Of a stretch of 48,230 bases of DNA, positions 1 to 7,482 are shown in pieces. The stretch is taken from positions 1-48,230 of the forward strand of contig JADZGE010000032.1 of NCBI GenBank assembly GCA_020854035.1, in the 5' to 3' direction. The position numbers and the translations under genes were made by a program. Numbering within the stretch: position 1 is the first letter of the stretch; each line of letters begins with the position of its first letter. The DNA is from Burkholderiales bacterium. Its GTDB lineage: Bacteria; Pseudomonadota; Gammaproteobacteria; Burkholderiales; SG8-41. The notes under the pieces are model-generated. The model was not told the origin of the DNA. It did not search any database and was given only the letters and a program-made list of their open reading frames with translations.

Positions 1-2
1 TC

Positions 3-107
3 CTGAGCGTGCGACCGTTCGATAAAGAACCATTGATTCAGCTGCTTACCGAATCCGCAAGCGCGCACGATATGCCACTCGACGCTAACCAACTGAACCT
101 ATTCTGA
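3..107 (+). CDS. C-terminal fragment of unidentified protein ending in a clamp-binding-like motif (partial, 5' end outside window)
   Basis: An open frame enters from the left edge and gives 34 residues before TGA at 105-107. The fragment is too short to assign a family. Its last five residues are QLNLF, which fits the beta sliding clamp-binding consensus QL(S/D)LF found at the ends or in linkers of several DNA repair and replication proteins; an exposed C-terminal copy would suit that role, but this is inference. The codons are far less GC-rich than those of every downstream gene, which hints at a different origin. It could be chance read-through rather than a gene, since only the tail is visible. 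Confidence 0.45.
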   Translation: MSVRPFDKEPLIQLLTESASAHDMPLDANQLNLF

Positions 108-133
108 ATTCTGTCGGACACTACTGGCGCGGA

Positions 134-1162
134 TTATAGGTCAAAAGCGCTCGGCGCCCGGACGCCGCCCCGCTCCCCGGCGGCGGCGCCGAGAAAATCC
201 AGCAAGCGCCGGGGCAGCCAGCCGAGCCGGCCCGGAAACGGCCCGGTCACGAACGCGCAATGCCCGCCATCCCCGGGTTGCTCCAGCGTGACGGCCGGCG
301 CGACTTCATGCGGCGCGGGCAGCGCGGCGCGCGGCAGGAACGGGTCGTTCTTCGCGTTCAGGACCAGCGTCGGAACCGCGATGCCCCTGAGCACCGGCTT
401 GCTGCTCGCGCGCGTCCAGTAATCGTCGGTGTCGCGGAACCCGTGCAGCGGCGCGGTCACGATGTCGTCGAACGCCCGCAAGGTGCGGGCCGCGCGCACG
501 CGCGTGGCATCGTAGAGCCCCGGGAACCGCGACAGCTTGGCAAGACTTTTCGGTTTCAAGGTCCGCAGGAAGTGGCGGACGTAGAAAAGGTTGAATCCCC
601 TTCCGAGCGCATCCCCGGCGCACATGAGGTCGAGCGGGGCCGATACCGCCGCCGCCCGCTCGATGACCGCTCGCGCTGCGGTGCCGCTTTCTCCCAGCCA
701 TTTAAGCAGCGCGTTGCCACCAAGCGAGACCCCGACCGCGAACAGGGCGCTCTCGGGATCCCGCTCGCGCAGGCGCCGCAGGATCCAGTCGATCTCCGCG
801 GCGTCTCCCGAGTGGTACGCCCGCGACAGCCGGTTCGGCTCGCCGCTGCATCCGCGAAAATGGGCGACGACGCCGTGCCAGCCGGCATCGCGCACCGCCG
901 CCATGACCGCCGCGGCGTAATGGCTGCGTGAGGATCCTTCCAGGCCATGGAAGAGGACCACGAGGGGCCGGCGGGCGAGGGCCGAGGGCTGGCCCCCGAC
1001 GGCCGGCGGCGTGGCAACGTGGTCGAGGTCGATGAAGTCGCCGTCCGGCGTCTCCCACCGTTCACGCTGGTAGGAGATGCGCGGCCGGGGCGCGAGGAGC
1101 GCGGCGTAGACCGTCTGCGCGTGCCCGCCGGGGAGCCACCACGGCGCGGCGTACGCGACCAC
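134..1162 (-). CDS. YheT-family alpha/beta-fold hydrolase
   Basis: A 342-residue protein of the YheT/UPF0017 group of alpha/beta hydrolases, a family of esterase-like enzymes with poorly defined substrates. The family signature PGGHAQT lies at residues 11-17 and the oxyanion-side motif FHGLEG near 71-76. The nucleophile elbow is GVSLGG with Ser146; the likely remaining triad members are Asp273 (in KNDPF) and His301 (in GGHCAF). All three are present, so the enzyme should be active. The GTG start directly precedes the conserved N-terminus. It follows the TcuA-like gene by 37 bases on the same strand. A TAGAAT -10-like hexamer (minus strand, 1202-1197) overlaps the stop of that upstream gene, so it may also have its own promoter. 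Confidence 0.9.
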   Translation of the reverse strand: MVAYAAPWWLPGGHAQTVYAALLAPRPRISYQRERWETPDGDFIDLDHVATPPAVGGQPSALARRPLVVLFHGLEGSSRSHYAAAVMAAVRDAGWHGVVAHFRGCSGEPNRLSRAYHSGDAAEIDWILRRLRERDPESALFAVGVSLGGNALLKWLGESGTAARAVIERAAAVSAPLDLMCAGDALGRGFNLFYVRHFLRTLKPKSLAKLSRFPGLYDATRVRAARTLRAFDDIVTAPLHGFRDTDDYWTRASSKPVLRGIAVPTLVLNAKNDPFLPRAALPAPHEVAPAVTLEQPGDGGHCAFVTGPFPGRLGWLPRRLLDFLGAAAGERGGVRAPSAFDL

Positions 1163-1199
1163 TTCGCCCGGGAGAGGGAAGACTCGCGGGGCCGGGATT

Positions 1200-2708
1200 C
1201 TACCGCTTGCGCGCGTAGGTCCCCGCGCCGGTTCCCGCGATCCGGCCGAACACCGATCCCGAAGTGAGTCCCGTGCCGCCGGGATAGTTGTGGTAGAAGA
1301 TCCCGCCCACGAGCTCGCCGGCGGCGTAGAGCCCCGGTATGGGCTTGCCGCCCGTGTCCTGCACGTCGCCGTCGGCGCCGATCTTGAGACCCCCGAAGCT
1401 GAAGGTGACGCCGCAGGTGACGCCGTACGCCTCGAACGGGGGGTCCTCGACGGTGTTCGCCCAGTTCGACTTGTTGATCCTGAGGCCCGTCGTGCAGCGC
1501 CCGTCCTTCACCGCCATGTTGAACGGGATGTCTTTCTGCACCGCCTTGTTGTATTCGCGGATCTCGCGCAGCGCGTTCCCGGCGTTCACGCCGTCCATTT
1601 TCTTCACGAGTTCTTCCAGCGTGTCGGCGCGGACCTTCGTCACCTGCTTGATGCGGTACTCGTCGCGCAGCATGGGGATGATCTTTGAGTCGAACACCTG
1701 CCACGCGAACATGCCGGGCTGCTCCAGCACGACGCGGCCGTACTTGGCGTAGGTGTAGTTGCGGAAGTCCGCACCCTCGTCCACGAAGCGCTCGCCGTTC
1801 GCGTTGATCATGATGCCCCACGGGTAGCTGTGCTTCTGGAACTGGTCGCCGACGTTGACATCGCCGAAGGGCGGGGCGTTGAGATCCCAGCCCACCGCGT
1901 GGCAGCCGGACCAGTGCCCGTGGGCCATCGCGCCGATCTCGAGCGCCATCCTGATGCCGAGCCCGGTGTTGTAGCGCGTGCCGCGCACCTTGGCGAGATC
2001 CCAGCCGGGTCCGAGGTAGCGGGCGCGCATCTCGGCGTCGGACTCGAAGCCCCCGCACGCGAGCACCACGGCCTTCGCGCGGAGCTCGACGCTCCTGCCC
2101 TTGTGCTTCGCGCGCACGCCGAGCACGACGCCGTCGTCGTTCACGACGAGCTTCACCGCGGGCGTCTCGTAGAAGATGCGGATACCCTCGCGCTCGCAGG
2201 CCTTGTGCTCGTTCTCGATGAGTCCCGCCCCGCCGCCCCAGGTCTCGGCGGCAAGCCCGCCCCAGAACTTGTAGCGCGTGCCGTTATCGATCTTGTAGGA
2301 CTGGCGGCCGTAGCTCGCCTGGAACTTCACTCCCTTCCTGCGCAGCCACACCAGCGTCTCGAAGCTCCTCGAGATGAGCGTCTCGCAGAGATCGGGATCG
2401 GTGCGGTACTGCGTGATCCGGCCCATGTCGTCGTAGTAGTTCTCCGCCGTGTAGGAGCCGAAATCGTGGGTATTCTTCTCCTCCGGGGTGAGATCGGGAA
2501 TGATCTCGGCGAGGTCGTCGACCCCGTTGTAGACGACGCGCATCAGGCCGCCGGTGTAGCGGCTGTTGCCGCCACAGTCCTCGATCGGCGCGGCTTCCAG
2601 CATGATGACGCTCGCGCCGGTCTCCCGCGCGGCGAACGCGGCACAGCACGCCGCGTTGCCGGCGCCGACGACGATCACGTCGGGATTGCCAAAGTCGGTG
2701 GTGCTCAT
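1200..2708 (-). CDS. tcuA: FAD-dependent tricarballylate dehydrogenase-like flavoprotein (TcuA family)
   Basis: A 502-residue flavoprotein of the fumarate reductase/succinate dehydrogenase flavoprotein superfamily that resembles TcuA, which oxidises tricarballylate to cis-aconitate. The N-terminal Rossmann dinucleotide-binding motif VVGAGNAAC is at about residues 12-20, followed by the GGNSRYTGG segment that contacts FAD, and a C-terminal GGIFYHNYPGGTGLTSG block typical of the family. The start at 2708 is chosen because the sequence GAGGTAA lies 6 bases before it and the reading frame upstream does not look like protein. Substrate is not certain: 3-ketosteroid dehydrogenases and other flavin dehydrogenases share this fold. 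No TcuB or TcuC partner lies next to it, although a tricarboxylate-type receptor is present at 35172. Confidence 0.8.
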   Translation of the reverse strand: MSTTDFGNPDVIVVGAGNAACCAAFAARETGASVIMLEAAPIEDCGGNSRYTGGLMRVVYNGVDDLAEIIPDLTPEEKNTHDFGSYTAENYYDDMGRITQYRTDPDLCETLISRSFETLVWLRRKGVKFQASYGRQSYKIDNGTRYKFWGGLAAETWGGGAGLIENEHKACEREGIRIFYETPAVKLVVNDDGVVLGVRAKHKGRSVELRAKAVVLACGGFESDAEMRARYLGPGWDLAKVRGTRYNTGLGIRMALEIGAMAHGHWSGCHAVGWDLNAPPFGDVNVGDQFQKHSYPWGIMINANGERFVDEGADFRNYTYAKYGRVVLEQPGMFAWQVFDSKIIPMLRDEYRIKQVTKVRADTLEELVKKMDGVNAGNALREIREYNKAVQKDIPFNMAVKDGRCTTGLRINKSNWANTVEDPPFEAYGVTCGVTFSFGGLKIGADGDVQDTGGKPIPGLYAAGELVGGIFYHNYPGGTGLTSGSVFGRIAGTGAGTYARKR

Positions 2709-2734
2709 GGCTTTACCTCGTGGACAGGGAATGT

Positions 2735-2872
2735 AACCGCAGAGGCGCGAAGGCGCGGAGAGTACCGGCGGGAAAGGCAAAAAACCACGGCGGCCGGTTT
2801 CAGGAGGCGTCGGACCCGGCGCATCATGAAGTGGACCCGGCCGCGACCCCGCGCGTCTCTGTGCCTCTGCGG
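2735..2872. repeat. Intergenic inverted-repeat element, family R1 copy 1
   Basis: The arm at 2735-2765 (core CCGCAGAGGCGCGAAGGC) is matched in reverse complement by the arm at 2851-2872 (core GCGTCTCTGTGCCTCTGCGG). Together they bound a roughly 138-base element in the gap upstream of the TcuA-like gene. A second element with the same arms, about the same size, lies at 34294-34438. The arrangement resembles a REPIN or MITE-like non-coding repeat. Confidence 0.7.
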
Positions 2873-2885
2873 CTGAACTCCTTCG

Positions 2886-3368
2886 TCAGTGCAGCGTCTT
2901 CGGCTGCGGCGCCCGTCGCGCTTCCGGCTCCGCGCCCGCCGCCGCCGGCGCCGGAGAGGCGTGGTGCGCGACCATGCGCCAGCCGCGCTCCGTGCGCAGG
3001 AAGACATTGGTCGCGATCACCGGCGCGCGCGCGCGGCTCTCGCCGGCGACGCCGACGTGCTCGTACACGCTGTGGACCGACAGCATCATGCCCTGCACGT
3101 ACTGGCTTTCCCGCAGGCGGAACGACAGCCGCTGCCCGCTCGCGAAGATCTGGCGCCACGACTCCCGGATCTGCTCGACGCCCGATACGCGGGCGCCGTT
3201 GGGGTGCACGCAGTAGACGTCGTCGTCGTCGGCCCAGACCGCCATCATCGCTTCCAGGTCGCTCTTCGTCAGCGCGTCGTAGAAGGCCGCCTCCGCGTCC
3301 TGCGGCGTCGCGAACAGTGTCTTCTTTACGCTGGGAGTCTGGGCCACGGGCGCGGGGGCTCGAACCAT
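2886..3368 (-). CDS. SnoaL-like / NTF2-fold protein of unknown substrate
   Basis: A 160-residue cone-shaped alpha+beta (NTF2/SnoaL, DUF4440-type) protein. The segment from about residue 20 (AEAAFYDALTKSDLEAMMAVWADDDDVYCVHPNG) is the usual helix-then-strand opening, and FLRTERGWRMVAHHAS is the usual closing strand pair. Members include ketosteroid isomerase-like enzymes and proteins without known activity, so no reaction is assigned. The first 18 residues and the Pro/Ala-rich end are low complexity. The ATG at 3368 was chosen because the frame upstream is arginine-rich and runs into waaF; a GTG slightly upstream is possible. It is followed by an R1 repeat element. Confidence 0.75.
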   Translation of the reverse strand: MVRAPAPVAQTPSVKKTLFATPQDAEAAFYDALTKSDLEAMMAVWADDDDVYCVHPNGARVSGVEQIRESWRQIFASGQRLSFRLRESQYVQGMMLSVHSVYEHVGVAGESRARAPVIATNVFLRTERGWRMVAHHASPAPAAAGAEPEARRAPQPKTLH

Positions 3369-3561
3369 CCGGCGCACTTTCCCGACGGCGCCGACCGCCA
3401 GGACGGCGGCGCCGGTAAAGCGCGGGATGCGGGCGATTGTAGTGCCGTTCCCCGCAATTTTCCAGAAGCGGCAGGCCCGCGCTCGCGCACGGGTCCCGGG
3501 GGACGGGTGGCATGCGCCGCTCCACGGCGGAGCGCACGCGCCACCGGGGCGCGCCACCGCA

Positions 3562-4599
3562 TCACGCGACGGCGGCCGGGTTCGGGTGGCCGGCGCCGGC
3601 TTCCCCCTGCGCCGCCTCGAGAACGCGCGCGGGCGCGAGCTCGAGCATGCACTTGAAGTGGCCGAGCGGGCACTCGCGACGGAAGCACGGGCTGCAGGGG
3701 AGGGCGAGGGTGACGATGCGCGCGCGGGCAGAGAGCGGAGGCGTGTAGCGCGGGCTGCTCGAGCCGTAGATCGCAACGAGCGGCCGGGCGAGCGCGGCCC
3801 CGAGGTGCATCAGGCCGGAGTCGTTGCTCACGACGAGTTCCGCGCTCGCGAGGACATCGATCGCCTCGGCGAGCGTGGTGCGCCCGCACAGATCGCGGCA
3901 GGCGCCCGGCGCGAACCGCGCGATCTCGGCGCCGACCGGCGCGTCGGCGCGCGAGCCGAGCAGCCAGACCGCGCGGCCGGCCGTCCCGAGGGCGCGTGCG
4001 AGCGCCGCGAAGTGCCCCGCCGGCCAGCGCTTCGCGGGACCGTACTCCGCGCCGGGGCAAAGCGCCGCGGCGCCCCGGTCACCGTCGATCCCGAGGCGCG
4101 CGAGCGTCGCGCGGCGTCGCTCGTCGTCGATCGTCAACCGCAGCGAGGGCAGGGGATCGGGGAGCGATGCTCCCGGCGGCAGCGCCAGCGCGGCGTAGCG
4201 CTGGGCGAGCTGCGGGTGCGCGGCGGGGTCCATCCGGCGCACATCGTTCAGCAGCCCCCAGCGCAGTTCGCCGCGGTAGCCGCGGCGCAGCGCGATGCCC
4301 GCGAGCCAGGGCGCGAGCGCGGACTTGAAGGAGTTCGGCAGGACGATCGCGGCGTCGTAGTCCTCCCGGGCGAGCTCGCGCGCGGCGCGTCGCTGGCGAG
4401 CTGGCGCGAGCTCGCCGTGTCCGGCGGGGCTCGGGCGCGCGTGCCGCACCTCGGGCATGCGCTCGAGGAGGGGGGCGGTCCACGCCGGCGCGAGCACGTC
4501 GAGCGCCAGCCCGGGATGGGCCGAGTGCAGCAGGCGGAAGAGCGGCTGCGCGAGCACCGTGTCGCCGATCCAGGAGGGGCCGACGACGAGTATCTTCAC
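3562..4599 (-). CDS. waaF: ADP-heptose:LPS heptosyltransferase II
   Basis: A 345-residue GT9-family glycosyltransferase that adds the second L-glycero-D-manno-heptose to the inner core of lipopolysaccharide on the cytoplasmic side of the inner membrane. The N-terminus KILVVGPSWIGD is the acceptor-site motif of heptosyltransferases. LCPGAEYGPAKRWP and the C-terminal VSNDSGLMHLGAAL are the ADP-heptose-binding blocks. A cysteine-containing segment (PCSPCFRRECPLGHFKC) near the C-terminus matches WaaF rather than WaaC. The GTG at 4599 is used because it begins exactly at the conserved VKILVV sequence; the longer frame overlaps the zinc-finger gene. It is the third gene of an ilvE / zinc-finger / waaF cluster. 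Confidence 0.93.
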   Translation of the reverse strand: MKILVVGPSWIGDTVLAQPLFRLLHSAHPGLALDVLAPAWTAPLLERMPEVRHARPSPAGHGELAPARQRRAARELAREDYDAAIVLPNSFKSALAPWLAGIALRRGYRGELRWGLLNDVRRMDPAAHPQLAQRYAALALPPGASLPDPLPSLRLTIDDERRRATLARLGIDGDRGAAALCPGAEYGPAKRWPAGHFAALARALGTAGRAVWLLGSRADAPVGAEIARFAPGACRDLCGRTTLAEAIDVLASAELVVSNDSGLMHLGAALARPLVAIYGSSSPRYTPPLSARARIVTLALPCSPCFRRECPLGHFKCMLELAPARVLEAAQGEAGAGHPNPAAVA

Positions 4600-4628
4600 T
4601 GCGTGTACGGCATCGAGCGCTCGCGCGT

Positions 4629-4832
4629 TCAGTGCGCGCGCGCCGCGGGGCCGCCCTTCAGCGTGTAACGCGTGCCGCAGTAGGGGCAGAGGGCTTCGCC
4701 CGTCTTCTCGATCGGGAGAAACACGCGGGGGTGCGCATTCCACAGCAGCATGGAGGGAGTCGGACAGTGCAGCGGCAGCTCGGCCGCCGTGACCTCGATG
4801 TGCCGCGCCTTGTTGACGGTCTGTTCGGGCAT
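4629..4832 (-). CDS. CHCC-type zinc-finger domain protein
   Basis: A 67-residue protein with the zf-CHCC pattern Cys23, His34, Cys49, Cys52, the domain also found in the NDUFS6 subunit of mitochondrial complex I. Bacterial free-standing copies are small, presumably zinc-binding proteins without an assigned reaction. The start at 4832 gives the compact family length; the upstream part of the frame is encoded by an intergenic repeat. Its place between ilvE and waaF is a common order in betaproteobacteria, which supports the call. Confidence 0.88.
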   Translation of the reverse strand: MPEQTVNKARHIEVTAAELPLHCPTPSMLLWNAHPRVFLPIEKTGEALCPYCGTRYTLKGGPAARAH

Positions 4833-4845
4833 GAACGATTCCTCA

Positions 4846-4933
4846 AGCCGTGGGCCGCGAGCCGCGGGTCCCGGGCCGCGCGCGGCCGGCTCCCGCCCCG
4901 GATCGCATGGCTCACGACTCACGGTGCGCGGCT
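4846..4933. repeat. GAGCCGCGGG-type intergenic repeat, family R3 copy 1
   Basis: The gap between ilvE and the zinc-finger gene is filled by degenerate units: 4846-4880 (AGCCGTGGGCCGCGAGCCGC and on) and 4905-4933, which reads as a related unit on the other strand (GAGCCGCGCACCGTGAGTCG). Similar tracts occur at 35092-35142 and 38690-38726. Confidence 0.6.
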
Positions 4934-4935
4934 CC

Positions 4936-5862
4936 TCACGCCGCCACCGGCGTCAGCCACTCCCGGTAGCGCTCGGAGCGGCCCTGGACGACGTCGAAGA
5001 ACGCCTGCTGCAGCCGGCTCGTCACCGGGCCGCGGCCGCCGCCGCCGATCATCCGGTTGTCGAGTTCGCGTATCGGCGTCACTTCGGCAGCGGTACCGGT
5101 GAAGAACGCCTCGTCCGCCACGTACACCTCGTCGCGCGTGATGCGCTTGGCGTGGAGCGGAATGCCGAAATCGCCGGCGATCCGGATCACGGCGTCGCGC
5201 GTGATGCCCTCGAGTGCCGAGGTGAGCTCGGGTTCGTAGAGCGCGCCGTTCTTCACGATGAAGACGTTCTCGCCCGATCCCTCCGCGACGAAACCGTCCA
5301 CGTCGAGGAGCAGCGCCTCGTCGTAGCCGTCGTTCGTCGCTTCCTGGTTCGCGAGGATCGAGTTCATGTAGGTGCCCACGGATTTCGACCGGCACATCGT
5401 CACGTTCACATGGTGGCGCGAGAACGAGGAGGTCTTCACCCGTATGCCCTTTTCGATCGCGTCCGGGCCAAGGTAGGCGCCCCAGGGCCACGCGGCGATC
5501 GCGACGTGCACCGTAACTCCCCTCGCCGAGATGCCCATCGCCTCGGAACCGTAGAACGCGATCGGCCGGATATAGCAGGACTCGAGCCGGTTGGCGCGCA
5601 CCACCTCCTTCTGCGCCTCCATGAGCGTGTCCCGGTCGTAGGGAATCTTCATGCCGTTGATGTGGGCAGAGCGGAAGAGGCGCTCGGTGTGCTCGCGCAG
5701 GCGGAAGATGGCGGAACCCGCCGCGGTCTGGTAGGCGCGCACGCCCTCGAACACGCCCATGCCGTAGTGCAGCGTGTGGGTGAGGACGTGGGTGGTTGCA
5801 TTGCGCCAGGGCACGAGTCTCCCGTCGTACCAGATGTGCCCGTCGCGATCCGCCATGGACAT
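4936..5862 (-). CDS. ilvE: Branched-chain amino acid aminotransferase
   Basis: A 308-residue class IV PLP-dependent aminotransferase that makes the last step of valine, leucine and isoleucine synthesis and the first of their breakdown. The opening IWYDGRLVPW, the HYGMGVFEGVRAY motif at about residues 32-44, and the PLP lysine Lys160 in RSKSVGTYMNS are visible. LDVDGFVAEGSGENVFIVK and the FFTGTAAEVTPI block contact the cofactor phosphate. Length is normal. The ATG at 5862 has GTGGAG 8 bases upstream; a second ATG two codons later is also possible. A TAGAAT -10-like hexamer (minus strand, 5897-5892) would give a leader of about 23 bases. It heads the ilvE / zinc-finger / waaF cluster. Confidence 0.96.
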   Translation of the reverse strand: MSMADRDGHIWYDGRLVPWRNATTHVLTHTLHYGMGVFEGVRAYQTAAGSAIFRLREHTERLFRSAHINGMKIPYDRDTLMEAQKEVVRANRLESCYIRPIAFYGSEAMGISARGVTVHVAIAAWPWGAYLGPDAIEKGIRVKTSSFSRHHVNVTMCRSKSVGTYMNSILANQEATNDGYDEALLLDVDGFVAEGSGENVFIVKNGALYEPELTSALEGITRDAVIRIAGDFGIPLHAKRITRDEVYVADEAFFTGTAAEVTPIRELDNRMIGGGGRGPVTSRLQQAFFDVVQGRSERYREWLTPVAA

Positions 5863-5891
5863 GAGAACGCTCCACTTCGTGGAAAGCCGTC

Positions 5892-5966
5892 ATTCTATCA
5901 GCCGCGCGCCGCCGGCATCCGTCGCCCGGCCGGCGGTGGAAAAGTCCGGCGGCACTGCGTAGAATG
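5892..5966. promoter_or_regulatory. Divergent promoter region, ilvE / adenylate cyclase
   Basis: Two outward-facing -10-like hexamers occur in this gap: TAGAAT on the minus strand at 5897-5892, aimed at ilvE, and TAGAAT on the plus strand at 5961-5966, aimed at the cyclase, preceded by TGGAAA 18 bases upstream. The assignment rests on match and position only. Confidence 0.45.
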
Positions 5967-6041
5967 GACTCTGCCCGGAGCGCCCTCCGCTCCGGGCTGC
6001 GATTGGCGGCCGCGGCGCAGGGAGCGGAAAGAAAACGAGAG

Positions 6042-7349
6042 ATGGCGCGCGATTCACGCTCGTGGCTGCACCGGCTCGGCCAGAGGGTCATCTCCGACCA
6101 GGACACCGAGCAGGAAAAGCTCAACAAGCAGCTCCTCATCTTCGCGAGCGGGCTGATGGCCTTCGCGGCCATGGTGTGGCTCGCGATCTACCAGGCGATG
6201 GGCATCCGCTTCTCGACCACGGTGCCCTTCACCTACATGGTGATATCCGCGGCCTCCCTCGCGCTCTACCTCTGGAAGGGCAACTTCGCGCTGTTCCGCT
6301 TCGTCCAGACGAGCCTCTTCCTGTTCGTCCCGTTCATCATGCAGTGGAGCATCGGCAGCTACGTCAGCTCGTCGGGGGTGATGCTGTGGGCGCTGCTCGC
6401 GCCGGTGGGCGTGATGATCTTCCAGGGCGCGCGCGAGTCGCTGCCGTGGTTCTTCGCCTACATCGTGTTGACCGCGATCTCGGGGTTCTTCGACTACTAC
6501 CTCGCCGAGGGCGTCGAGGCCGGCGTCACGCTGCAGAGCATCGCGGTGTTCTTCGCCCTCAATTTCGCCGCGATGTCGACCATCGTCTACCTGCTCATCA
6601 GCTACTTCGTGCGCCAGCGCGACGATCTCGCGCGGCGGATACTCGAGCAGAACGAGCAGTTGCGCGACGAGCAGGAGAAGTCCGAGCGACTGCTCCTCAA
6701 CATCCTGCCCGGGCCGATCGCGCAGCGCCTGAAGCAGCAGCACAGCATCATCGCCGACGGCTTCGCCGACGTGACCGTGATGTTCGCGGACATCGTGAAC
6801 TTCACGCGGCTCGCCGAGGAGATGTCGCCGCGACTGATCGTGGGACTGCTGAACGAGGTGTTCTCCCACTTCGACCAGCTCGCGGAGCGGCACGGGCTGG
6901 AGAAGATCAAGACCATCGGCGACGCCTACATGGTCGCGGGCGGGCTGGGCGAGCACCACCGCGACGAGGGCGCGGCGACGCGCGACCAGCGCGACTACAG
7001 CGCGGAGATCTGCGAGATGGCGATCGAGATGCGCGAATACATGGACTCGCGTTCCGGGTTCAAGCGCGCGCAGCTCCAGATCCACGTCGGCATCGGTACC
7101 GGGCCGGTCGTCGCGGGGGTCATCGGGATGAAGAAGTTCATCTACGACCTGTGGGGCGACACCGTCAACATCGCGAGCCGGGTCACGGCGGAGGCGGCGG
7201 CGAGCACCATCCTCGTCGACGCGACGACCTACCGGCGCGTGCGCCACCTCTACGAGTTCGGCGAGCAGCGGCTGCTCACCGTGAAGGGAAAGGGCGAGAT
7301 CGCCGCCTACCAGCTGATCGGACGCAGGGCTGCCGCGCCCGCCGGCTGA
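6042..7349 (+). CDS. Membrane-bound class III adenylate cyclase
   Basis: A 435-residue integral membrane cyclase that should convert ATP to cAMP. Residues about 25-195 hold roughly six hydrophobic helices, then a short charged helix (residues about 195-220, RRILEQNEQLRDEQEKSE) leads into the catalytic domain (about 225-425). FADIVNFTRL carries the metal-binding aspartate, EKIKTIGDAYMVAGG the adenine-selecting lysine, and YDLWGDTVNIASR the second purine-contacting aspartate and the transition-state arginine. These residues favour ATP over GTP. The ATG at 6042 has AACGAGAG before it; the upstream frame is not protein-like. The membrane half resembles a sensory domain but I cannot name it. A cyclic-nucleotide-binding protein lies at 18255. 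Confidence 0.92.
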   Translation: MARDSRSWLHRLGQRVISDQDTEQEKLNKQLLIFASGLMAFAAMVWLAIYQAMGIRFSTTVPFTYMVISAASLALYLWKGNFALFRFVQTSLFLFVPFIMQWSIGSYVSSSGVMLWALLAPVGVMIFQGARESLPWFFAYIVLTAISGFFDYYLAEGVEAGVTLQSIAVFFALNFAAMSTIVYLLISYFVRQRDDLARRILEQNEQLRDEQEKSERLLLNILPGPIAQRLKQQHSIIADGFADVTVMFADIVNFTRLAEEMSPRLIVGLLNEVFSHFDQLAERHGLEKIKTIGDAYMVAGGLGEHHRDEGAATRDQRDYSAEICEMAIEMREYMDSRSGFKRAQLQIHVGIGTGPVVAGVIGMKKFIYDLWGDTVNIASRVTAEAAASTILVDATTYRRVRHLYEFGEQRLLTVKGKGEIAAYQLIGRRAAAPAG

Positions 7350-7412
7350 GGATGTCCTGAAGAGCCGTCCTGCCCGCGGCGGCTGGCATCCGGACGTGCT
7401 CGACGCTACCGG

Positions 7413-7462
7413 GTTCCCGCCTGCGCGGAAACGGCGAAACCGCGGATTTTCGGAGTTTCGCC
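7413..7462. repeat. REP-like palindromes between convergent genes, family R4
   Basis: Two hairpins lie between the convergent cyclase and glnE genes. GTTCCCGC-CTGC-GCGGAAAC (7413-7432) is the widespread TTCCCGC...GCGGGAA type with one mismatch. GGCGAAAC (7433-7440) pairs perfectly with GTTTCGCC (7455-7462) around a 14-base loop. No T-run follows on either strand, so this is a repeat that might act as a weak bidirectional transcription block rather than a classical terminator. Confidence 0.5.
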
Positions 7463-7482
7463 AGGCGGTCAACCGCCATCGG

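Noticed and set aside
133..138. TATAAT on the minus strand over the hydrolase stop codon
   Set aside because: It points toward the left edge where no minus-strand gene is visible, and it contains the TAA stop, so it is probably coincidental.
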